NCBI GenBank assembly: GCA_014359685.1
Contig: JACIYY010000381.1
Location: forward strand, 1 to 10,158
Length of the DNA stretch: 10,158 nucleotides
Direction: 5' to 3'
Source of the DNA: Porphyrobacter sp.
Lineage (GTDB): Bacteria > Pseudomonadota > Alphaproteobacteria > Sphingomonadales > Sphingomonadaceae
Shown here: positions 1 through 6,017 of the stretch, in pieces
Numbering within the stretch: position 1 is the stretch's first letter
Layout: every line of letters starts with the position of its first letter
Translations under genes and position numbers: made by a program
Notes under the pieces: generated by a model
Seen by the model: only the letters and a program-made list of their open reading frames with translations
Database searches by the model: none
Told to the model about the DNA's origin: nothing

Positions 1-1920
1 CTCGCGGGCCTCGGCCCGGTCGACCGCCAGCCAGTCGATGAAATCGGGATCGGCCGGGCCGCCCAACCGGTCGAGCAGCGCCTCCCATGCGGCCAGCGTG
101 TCGATCCGCCAGGCCAGCGAATGCCGCGCCCCCTCGACCCGCGCCCGGCCCGCCGCATCGAGCCAGTCGGGCGCATCCTCGATCAGCGCCTCCAGTCGCG
201 CGGTCAGGCGCATCAGTGGCTGGCGGATCGCGGCCAACGCGCTGGCGGCCTGCTGCGCCACCTCCACGGTATGCCCGTCGAGCTGCGCCGCCTCGGTCTC
301 GAGGGCGTAGCCGGCCTCCTGCCCGTTTTCGTCGCGGGCATAGGTCACGCTGCGGACGACTGAGAGGAGCGCCTCCACCGGGCCGTCGGGCTCGCCGTCG
401 ATCAGTCGCTGCAGCCAGCCATCGGACGGCAGCGCCTGCGCGGCCTGGGTGGCGAGCGCGATTGCCTCGCCGCCAGCCTCGTCATAGCTGGCGATGTCCG
501 CCAGCCGCGCCGCCAGCCCGCGCCGGCGTCCGCGCGACCCGCGCTCAGGCCCGGCGATCCAGCGCCGCATCTCCACTGCCTCGCGCCCGGTCAGCGCGGC
601 GGCGAAGGTGCTGTCGGCGGCATCGAAGACGTGGTGCCCTTCGTCGAACACGATTCGCGTCGGCCGCTGCGCGTGGTCGCGTCCCGGCGCGAAGCCGGCG
701 CGGGCGGCATTGACCATCACCAGCGCATGGTTGGCGATCACCAGATCGGCCTGCGCGCTGGCGCGGGCGGAGCGCTCGATGAAGCATTTGCGATAATACG
801 GGCAACCGGCATAGATGCACTCGCCGCGCTGGTCGGTCAGGCTGCGGATCGCGCGGTCGCGGAACAGCGTGCCGAGCCATCCCGGCAGATCGCCGCCGAC
901 GATGTCGCCATCCTGCGAATAGGCCGCCCAACGCGCCACCAGCTGCGCCAGCACCGCCGCGCGCCCGCCGAAGCCGCCCTGCAGCGCGTCCTCCAGGTTG
1001 AGCAGGCACAGGTAGTTCTCGCGCCCCTTGCGCACCACCACTGGGCGAGTCCCGTCGGCGCGCCGGTCGGGCCAGGCGCGGGCGCTTTCCTGCCGCAGCT
1101 GGCGCTGGAGGTTTCTGGTATAGGTGGAGACCCATACGGTGCCCCCGCTGCGCTCGGCCCAGAGCGACGCGGGCGCCAGATAGCCCAGCGTCTTGCCGAC
1201 CCCGGTGCCGGCCTGCGCCAACAGCAGGTGCGGCAGCTTGCGTCGGCTGCGCGGAGCGAACACCCGCCCGGCCTCGCGCGCATAGGCCTGCTGGCCCGGA
1301 CGCTGCTCGGCCGCCGCACCGGTCAGGCGATTCAGCTGAGCGGCGATCGCAGCTTCCTCCAGCTCCAGTTGCGCTGGCAGAGGGCGGGGCGGCGCTTCCT
1401 GCCATTCGGGCAGACGCGCGAACAGCCAGCGCTCGGGACGCTCCGGCCGACGGATCGCGGGCGCCAGCACCTGCGCCCACGGCCAGCGCAGCCGGGCCAG
1501 CGACTGAAGCGCCGACCACGCCCCTTCGCGCTCCGCCCACTCGTCGCTCTGGCATCGGGCCAGCAGCACCCCGGCAGCCTGCTGCAACAGCAGCGGCACC
1601 GCGTCATCGCTGGTCGGCTCGGCCAGACCGGTCGCATGGGCCAGACCCTTGGGCGTGGGCACCATGAAGCGCGCCGGGTGGACAAAGGCGAACAGCTCCA
1701 GCAGGTCCAGCCCGTTGAGGTCGGGATAGCCGAGCCGGCTCGCCACCAGCGGAGCGTTGAGCAGCAGCAGCGGCGTGTCGGCGGCTGCGGTAATGGCCTC
1801 GCCCTTGCCGACCGGCCGCACCGTGCCATTGCCATTGGCCAGCCAGGCGCCGGCATGGCTGGCATGCAGCGCCGGCAGGGTCAGCCGGTGGGGGGCGGGC
1901 GTTCCGGTCACCGAAGCCAC
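1..1920 (-). CDS. DinG/XPD-family ATP-dependent DNA helicase with Fe-S cluster (3' end beyond window)
   Basis: This superfamily 2 helicase probably unwinds DNA 5'-3' during repair or at stalled replication structures. It is read on the minus strand, with 640 codons in the window and the second RecA domain missing past base 1. Visible motifs are a Q-motif-like RPGQ (residues 207-210), Walker A AGTGVGKT (237-244), DEGHH as the DEAH box (426-430), and four cysteines, C305, C368, C373 and C379, spaced like the 4Fe-4S ligands of XPD and DinG. Residues 50-122 resemble the second half of a DnaQ-type exonuclease without its catalytic acids. The start is uncertain. There is no ATG in frame near the N-terminus, and I chose GTG at 1920. 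GTG at 1911 is also possible, and the frame stays open upstream towards lysK. No good ribosome binding site is seen. The family call is firm; the exact subfamily and its role are inferred. Confidence 0.93.
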   Translation of the reverse strand, partial: MASVTGTPAPHRLTLPALHASHAGAWLANGNGTVRPVGKGEAITAAADTPLLLLNAPLVASRLGYPDLNGLDLLELFAFVHPARFMVPTPKGLAHATGLAEPTSDDAVPLLLQQAAGVLLARCQSDEWAEREGAWSALQSLARLRWPWAQVLAPAIRRPERPERWLFARLPEWQEAPPRPLPAQLELEEAAIAAQLNRLTGAAAEQRPGQQAYAREAGRVFAPRSRRKLPHLLLAQAGTGVGKTLGYLAPASLWAERSGGTVWVSTYTRNLQRQLRQESARAWPDRRADGTRPVVVRKGRENYLCLLNLEDALQGGFGGRAAVLAQLVARWAAYSQDGDIVGGDLPGWLGTLFRDRAIRSLTDQRGECIYAGCPYYRKCFIERSARASAQADLVIANHALVMVNAARAGFAPGRDHAQRPTRIVFDEGHHVFDAADSTFAAALTGREAVEMRRWIAGPERGSRGRRRGLAARLADIASYDEAGGEAIALATQAAQALPSDGWLQRLIDGEPDGPVEALLSVVRSVTYARDENGQEAGYALETEAAQLDGHTVEVAQQAASALAAIRQPLMRLTARLEALIEDAPDWLDAAGRARVEGARHSLAWRIDTLAAWEALLDRLGGPADPDFIDWLAVDRAEARE

Positions 1921-1932
1921 TATGGTCCCGGG

Positions 1933-1947
1933 GAACGCAATGTAAAC
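1933..1947 (-). promoter_or_regulatory. Possible LexA-like box upstream of the helicase
   Basis: On the minus strand the bases read GTTT-N7-GTTC (GTTTACATTGCGTTC). The alphaproteobacterial LexA operator is GTTC-N7-GTTC, so this is one mismatch away. It lies 13-27 bases upstream of the chosen GTG start of a DinG-like helicase. E. coli dinG is SOS-controlled, which makes the position suggestive. An eight-base pattern with one mismatch is common by chance, so support is weak. Confidence 0.2.
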
Positions 1948-2041
1948 ATCGCCGCCACCATCGGCTCTCGGCAGCAGCTCGGCATCCGCCCTGCCGGCAA
2001 GGCGCTTGCGTGCGCGGCGGCCTTGGGCAAAAGCCCCGGCG

Positions 2042-3682
2042 ATGTTCGATGACGCGCTGATCGCCGCCGCCCGCCGCTCCAAGGCCTGGCCGTTTCAGGA
2101 GGCGATGAAGCTGGTCAGGCGCTTTCCCGAAGGCAAGCGCGATGCCGAAGGGCGGCTGGTCCCGGTGTTGTTCGAAACCGGCTACGGTCCGTCGGGCCTA
2201 CCCCATATCGGCACGTTTCAGGAGGTTCTGCGAACCACTCTGGTGCGTCGCGCCTATGAGATCGTCGGCTCGCTCGACGGTTCTCCGGCCCCGACCCGGC
2301 TGGTCGCCTTCAGCGACGACATGGATGGGCTTCGCAAGGTGCCCGACAATGTGCCGCAGCGCGCCATGCTGGAGGCGCATCTCGGCAGGCCGCTCAGCCG
2401 CATACCCGATCCGTTCGGCACCCACCCCAGCTTCGCGCACCACAACAATGCCCGGCTATGCGCCTTCCTCGACCGCTTCGGCTTCGATTACGAGTTCGTG
2501 TCCGCCTCCGAGCGCTACGATTCGGGCGCCTTCGACGCGGCGTTGCGCGATGTTCTGCGCCATTTCGACGCGATCATGGGAATCATGCTGCCAACCTTGC
2601 GCGAGGAACGGCGCCGCACCTATTCGCCCGTCCTGCCGGTCAGCCCGGCCACCGGCGCGGTCCTGCAGGTGCCGGTCGAGGTGGTCGATGCCGATGCCGG
2701 GCTGATCCGGTTCGAGGATGAGAGCGGGGCAAGGATCGAGCAATCGGCGCTGGGCGGGCAGGCCAAGCTGCAATGGAAGGTCGACTGGGCGATGCGCTGG
2801 GTGGCGCTGGGGGTCGATTACGAGATGTATGGCAAGGACCTGACCGACAGCGGCGTGCAATCGGGCAGGATCGCGCAGGTGCTGGGGGGGACCAAGCCCG
2901 AGGGGCTTATCTACGAGCTGTTCCTCGATGCCAATGGCGAGAAGATCTCCAAGTCGAAGGGCAATGGCCTGACGATCGAGCAATGGCTGGCCTATGGCAG
3001 CACGGATTCGCTCGGCTTCTACATCTTCCCCAACCCCAGGAGCGCCAAGCAGCTTCATCCCGGCGTGATCCCGCGCGCGGTGGATGATTACTGGCAGTTC
3101 CGCGAGCGTCTGGCAGAGCAGCCGCTGGACCAGCAGCTCGGCAATCCGGCCTGGCACCTGCTGCGCGCCAATGGCGGCGCGCAAGGCGCCGATGCGCCGG
3201 GGGCCGGGGACAGCCTGCCCGTGACCTATGGGCTGCTGCTGAACCTTGCCGGCGTGCTCGGCGCCGCGGCGACGCGCGAGCAGATGTGGTCCTACCTCGT
3301 CAATTACCTGCCCGATGCGGATCCCGCCGCGCACCCGGAGCTGGCCGTGCTGGTGGACAGTGCGCTCGTCTACAACCGCGACTTCGTCGCCCCCACGCTG
3401 GAGCGCCGCGCCCCGGCGCCTAACGAGGCGGAGGCGCTGCGCGCGCTGGACGAGGCGCTGGCCACGCTGCCGGCCGACACCCCGGCGGAGGAGCTGCAGA
3501 CGCTGGTCTACGAGATCGGCAAGCGTCCCGAATACGGCTTTGCCACCCTGCGCGACTGGTTCGGTGCGCTCTACGAGACGCTGCTGGGTTCGAGCCAGGG
3601 GCCGCGCATGGGCAGCTTCATCGCGCTGTACGGGATCGACGCCACGCGGCGCCTGATCGCAGACGCGCTGGCGCGGGCGTAG
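2042..3682 (+). CDS. lysK: Lysyl-tRNA synthetase, class I
   Basis: This cytoplasmic enzyme charges tRNA-Lys with lysine using ATP. It is the class I (Rossmann-fold) form found in archaea, spirochaetes and many Alphaproteobacteria, unrelated to the class II LysS. The 546-residue protein shows the HIGH-type signature as HIGT at residues 55-58, within a GYGPSGLPHIGTF segment, and the KMSKS loop as KISKS at 301-305. The C-terminal helical anticodon-binding region runs to the end, and the length fits the family. I chose ATG 2042 because MFDDALIAAARRSKAWPF matches the usual N-terminus. A TTG at 2006 would add 12 unlikely residues. No clear Shine-Dalgarno sequence precedes ATG 2042. The gene is divergent from the helicase (121 bases apart) and convergent with the dioxygenase, 4 bases after its TAG. 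If it is the only LysRS in this genome it is essential, but that cannot be seen here. Confidence 0.97.
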   Translation: MFDDALIAAARRSKAWPFQEAMKLVRRFPEGKRDAEGRLVPVLFETGYGPSGLPHIGTFQEVLRTTLVRRAYEIVGSLDGSPAPTRLVAFSDDMDGLRKVPDNVPQRAMLEAHLGRPLSRIPDPFGTHPSFAHHNNARLCAFLDRFGFDYEFVSASERYDSGAFDAALRDVLRHFDAIMGIMLPTLREERRRTYSPVLPVSPATGAVLQVPVEVVDADAGLIRFEDESGARIEQSALGGQAKLQWKVDWAMRWVALGVDYEMYGKDLTDSGVQSGRIAQVLGGTKPEGLIYELFLDANGEKISKSKGNGLTIEQWLAYGSTDSLGFYIFPNPRSAKQLHPGVIPRAVDDYWQFRERLAEQPLDQQLGNPAWHLLRANGGAQGADAPGAGDSLPVTYGLLLNLAGVLGAAATREQMWSYLVNYLPDADPAAHPELAVLVDSALVYNRDFVAPTLERRAPAPNEAEALRALDEALATLPADTPAEELQTLVYEIGKRPEYGFATLRDWFGALYETLLGSSQGPRMGSFIALYGIDATRRLIADALARA

Positions 3683-3694
3683 CGGGTCACGCCC
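3675..3694. repeat. Short inverted repeat spanning the lysK and dioxygenase stop codons
   Basis: GGGCGT (3675-3680) and ACGCCC (3689-3694) form a perfect 6-bp stem around an 8-base loop. The lysK stop (3680-3682) and the stop of the convergent gene (3687-3689) both lie inside it. There is no T-tract on either side, so it is not a classical intrinsic terminator. It may still mark the transcription boundary between two genes only 4 bases apart. Confidence 0.35.
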
Positions 3695-4382
3695 AGCGGC
3701 GGGCGCGATACCATTTGGTGACGATATACTTGACCCCGCGCACGACCGGCAGTCCGGCATGCAGCGTAAGCGGGTTGGGCACCCCGTCGCGATCGGCATT
3801 GTTCCACGCCAGCAGCGCGCCGGGCTTGGGCTCGATCGACAGGCCGAGATGGGGAAAGGCGGTGTGGCCGCCTTCCTCGACCTTGTTGAGGAAACACATG
3901 CAGGTGAAGCTTCGTTGACCGCCGCGCGACCGTTCGGCCGCCCAATAGTCGGTGTTGGCCGGGAACCAGTCGGTGTGGGCCTGAAATTGCTGGCCCGGCA
4001 GGTAGCGCTGGCCCTGGACCGTCTCGCCGCGATCGGGTTCCATCCCCAACAGGTCGTCGATCCGCCGCTGGATCCGCCTGACGAACGGGTCGGCAGGGTC
4101 AGGATCGCCCGAATAGGAGGTGCGGTAGCCGCTCGCATAATCGGCGTCGAAGGCGCGGCTGGGGCGCGCCACCGCGTCGATCATCGCGATCAGCCGCGTG
4201 CATTCCTCGGGCGAGAGGAAGTCACCGACCGCGAACAGCTCGGCCCCGTCGCAGGGCAGGGCATAGACCGCCGGGTTGGCGGCCAGCCGCTCTCGCACTG
4301 CGTCGCCGATGCGCTTCAGGCGCCGGCGGTCGGGGTTCTGCGCCTCCTCCGGCACGGGAACGATGATGGGGGCATTGACCAT
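3687..4382 (-). CDS. 2-oxoglutarate/Fe(II)-dependent prolyl-4-hydroxylase-family dioxygenase
   Basis: This protein of 231 residues belongs to the P4H-like 2OG-Fe(II) oxygenases, which hydroxylate a side chain while converting 2-oxoglutarate and O2 to succinate and CO2. The metal triad is visible as HTD (H136, D138) and a distal H208 in the LHAGLPV segment. K218 in VRGVKYIVTKW is the expected 2-oxoglutarate carboxylate ligand. The preceding GQRYLPGQQFQAHTDW and EGGHTAFPHLG segments are typical of the family. There is no signal peptide, so it is likely cytoplasmic. I chose ATG 4382 (MVNAPIIVPVPE), because the longer reading from 4475 adds low-complexity residues and would overlap the divergent cytochrome gene. 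The substrate is unknown. A Pseudomonas relative hydroxylates EF-Tu, while others act on peptides or free amino acids. Its neighbour lysK is convergent and so not co-transcribed. Confidence 0.9.
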   Translation of the reverse strand: MVNAPIIVPVPEEAQNPDRRRLKRIGDAVRERLAANPAVYALPCDGAELFAVGDFLSPEECTRLIAMIDAVARPSRAFDADYASGYRTSYSGDPDPADPFVRRIQRRIDDLLGMEPDRGETVQGQRYLPGQQFQAHTDWFPANTDYWAAERSRGGQRSFTCMCFLNKVEEGGHTAFPHLGLSIEPKPGALLAWNNADRDGVPNPLTLHAGLPVVRGVKYIVTKWYRARRWA

Positions 4383-4448
4383 GGCCGGACATTCCCAAAC
4401 CCGCCGGTTCGTGGCAAGGCCTGCAATGGGTCGCACCACAGGCCGAGC

Positions 4449-4453
4449 GGAGG
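4449..4453 (+). promoter_or_regulatory. Ribosome binding site deciding the cytochrome b561 start
   Basis: GGAGG at 4449-4453 touches the first ATG (4454) but lies 6 bases before the second ATG (4460). Normal Shine-Dalgarno spacing therefore supports initiation at 4460, shortening the protein by two residues. Confidence 0.65.
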
Positions 4454-4459
4454 ATGCGG

Positions 4460-5008
4460 ATGGGGCAGGGAACACGATATTCGGTGGGAGCCATGCTGCT
4501 GCACTGGGCGATCGCCATCGCGGTGATCGTCAACTGGCGGATCGCCGCGTCGGCCGAGCAGCTTGAGGGTGCCGCCCGCAGCGCGGTGATGGCTGACCAT
4601 TTTGCACTGGGGATCACGATCCTGGTGCTGACCGCGGCGCGAATCGCCTGGCGGCTGCTGCACCCGCCGCCGCCGCTGGCCGCGCATCTGCGGCCTTGGG
4701 AGCGGTGGCTGGCCAAGACCAGCCATGCGCTGTTCTACATCCTGCTGATCGCCCTGCCGATGCTCGGCTGGATCGCGATGTCGCTGCGCGGCGCGGCGAT
4801 CGACGTGTGGGGCCTTGCCTGGCCGGTCCTGCCGGTCGGATCGGCGCCGGAGACGGCATCGACCCTGTTCGACATCCATGCCACGCTGGGCATCGCCATG
4901 CTGGTGCTGATCGTGCTGCACGTCGCAGGATCGTTGAAGCATACGCTGGGCGACCGGGACGGCAATCTGTGGCGGATGGTGCCGGGGATCGGCCGGCCGC
5001 GAGCCTGA
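4460..5008 (+). CDS. Cytochrome b561 family di-haem membrane protein
   Basis: This 182-residue inner-membrane protein matches the short bacterial cytochrome b561 (CybB-like) family, b-type haem proteins that pass electrons between the quinone pool and a redox partner. E. coli CybB has been described as a superoxide:ubiquinone oxidoreductase. Four hydrophobic segments are visible at about residues 9-27, 45-66, 86-108 and 138-158. Candidate haem ligands are H15 (LLHW), H47 (ADHFALG), H140 (IHATLG) and H154 (VLHVAG), with H161 close to the last helix end. The length is normal for the family. The gene is divergent from the dioxygenase, with 77 bases between the two starts in which I found no convincing promoter. 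A hairpin terminator follows 24 bases after the stop. The physiological partner is not shown by the context. Confidence 0.92.
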   Translation: MGQGTRYSVGAMLLHWAIAIAVIVNWRIAASAEQLEGAARSAVMADHFALGITILVLTAARIAWRLLHPPPPLAAHLRPWERWLAKTSHALFYILLIALPMLGWIAMSLRGAAIDVWGLAWPVLPVGSAPETASTLFDIHATLGIAMLVLIVLHVAGSLKHTLGDRDGNLWRMVPGIGRPRA

Positions 5009-5031
5009 GGGCCGGAGCCCTGCGCGCGCAA

Positions 5032-5062
5032 AAGCTCCCGATCCGGGCAGGATCGGGAGCTT
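5032..5062. terminator. Hairpin terminator between convergent genes
   Basis: AAGCTCCCGATCC (5032-5044) and GGATCGGGAGCTT (5050-5062) form a perfect 13-bp stem with the loop GGGCA. Four A residues at 5030-5033 give a short T-tract when read on the minus strand, so it best fits a terminator for the RcnB-like gene ending at 5105. On the plus strand only two T residues follow, yet its place 24 bases after the cytochrome stop suggests it serves both genes. Confidence 0.85.
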
Positions 5063-5104
5063 CGCCCTGCCGGGCCACTCACACGGCAGAAGGCGAGCGG
5101 CGCA

Positions 5105-5896
5105 TTACCAGAAGAAGTTGCGGATCATGTCGACCACCTCGCCCGAATAGGTGTCGACCAAAAGCACGTCATCGTAATAGCGGACCCAGCGATAGCTGCC
5201 ATAGACCGCCGGCAGGCGATAGCGCCATGGATCGTTGATCCAGTAGCGACTGCCGAAGAACCCGGTGTCGAGCCGGTTGCCGATCGACAGGCCCCGATAG
5301 CTGTAGCCGCGATAGGGCGCGTAATAGCGGCCGGGCGAATAGAGCGAGCGGTGGGCGGTGCGGTAGCGTGACCAGTTGTAGCGGTTGTCGTGGCGCCAGT
5401 CGCGATCCCAGCGGCGCTGGTCGTGCCGGTAATCGCGACGGGCATCGCGATAGCTGCGATCATAGTCGCGCCCGTGGCGATTGTCGTAGCGAGCGCGATC
5501 GTTCCAGTTGCGGTTGTCCCGGTCATTGCGGCGGTCATGGTCGCGGCGGTCCCACTCGCGGCGCTGGGCGACCTGCGCTGCGCGGATATCGCCGCGCCGT
5601 TCCACCTGCGCAGCGGTGCGCTCGCTCTTCCGGTCGATCCGCGCGGCGCGCTGGTAATCGCCCTGACGAGCGGCCTGCCGGGCGGCGCGGTCGCCGCTCT
5701 GTTCGATGTGGGCGGCGCGCCCTTCGCTGCGGCGGTCGATCCGCTGGGCGCGCTGCTGCTGCTGGTGTTCGGCGGCGCGTTCGCCGCGGTTGCGCCACTG
5801 GCGATCCTCCCCGCCCTGCGCCGCGACCGGCGGTGCAGCCACAGCAAGGGCGAGGGCGGCAAGGCCACCGGCTTTCAGCAGTTTGGCGATGTTCAT
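5105..5896 (-). CDS. Secreted Arg-rich protein with RcnB-like C-terminal domain
   Basis: This 263-residue protein begins with a signal peptide (MNIAKLLK followed by an Ala/Leu-rich core), probably cleaved after VAA at residue 26, so it is likely periplasmic. Residues 30-180 are extremely rich in Arg, Asp, Gln, Asn, His and Tyr and probably disordered. An internal duplication is visible: RIDRRSEGRAAHIEQSGD (52-69) is repeated in diverged form at 87-104. The C-terminal part from about 185, with RYWINDPWRYRLP, GSYRWVRYYDDVLLVD and a final GEVVDMIRNFFW, resembles the RcnB (PF11776) domain. E. coli RcnB influences nickel/cobalt efflux, but many alphaproteobacterial relatives have unknown roles. 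I chose ATG 5896 because GGGAG lies about 8 bases upstream; ATG 5911 would sit before that site and adds five residues. A terminator follows 43 bases downstream. The metal link is inferred from the family only. Confidence 0.82.
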   Translation of the reverse strand: MNIAKLLKAGGLAALALAVAAPPVAAQGGEDRQWRNRGERAAEHQQQQRAQRIDRRSEGRAAHIEQSGDRAARQAARQGDYQRAARIDRKSERTAAQVERRGDIRAAQVAQRREWDRRDHDRRNDRDNRNWNDRARYDNRHGRDYDRSYRDARRDYRHDQRRWDRDWRHDNRYNWSRYRTAHRSLYSPGRYYAPYRGYSYRGLSIGNRLDTGFFGSRYWINDPWRYRLPAVYGSYRWVRYYDDVLLVDTYSGEVVDMIRNFFW

Positions 5897-6017
5897 TGCA
5901 GCAACTCCCACGGTCCGATGCCGCCGAGTGGCTGCGGCCGATGCAAGCGTGCTAGCCGATTCGCGCTGTCCGTTCAGTGAACAAGCGTTTTAGCTTAACG
6001 TTCATGTGCAAGGCCGG
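5897..6017. other. Intergenic region with GTTCA palindrome
   Basis: This 121-base stretch lies between the ettA stop and the start of the RcnB-like gene on the same strand. It is AT-richer than its surroundings around 5970-6005. It holds an 11-base near-perfect palindrome, GTTCAGTGAAC (5972-5982), and another GTTCA at 6000-6004. AAGC/GCTT arms at 5983-5996 form only a weak 4-bp stem, so no good ettA terminator is seen. I could not identify a convincing -35/-10 pair. The palindrome is a candidate operator, about 76 bases upstream of ATG 5896. Confidence 0.4.

Noticed and set aside
545..1555. Minus-strand open frame of 336 codons within the helicase
   Set aside because: It is on the helicase strand but in a different frame. 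The frame with Walker A, Fe-S cysteines and DEGHH is the real one.
2006..2041. TTG start for lysK at 2006
   Set aside because: It adds 12 residues not typical of the family. ATG 2042 gives the conserved N-terminus.
631..2052. Long plus-strand open frame (473 codons) opposite the helicase
   Set aside because: It lies antisense to a gene with clear helicase motifs, its translation shows no recognisable domain, and long antisense frames are expected in GC-rich DNA.
2456..4138. Long minus-strand open frame (560 codons) opposite lysK and through the dioxygenase
   Set aside because: It is a shadow of lysK on one side and an out-of-frame reading of the dioxygenase on the other, with low-complexity Arg/Ala composition and no motifs.
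5390..5980. Plus-strand frame rich in Ala/Val opposite the RcnB-like gene, resembling a membrane protein
   Set aside because: The hydrophobic look comes from reading the antisense of Arg/Asp codons. The minus strand has a signal peptide, a ribosome binding site and a recognisable C-terminal domain.
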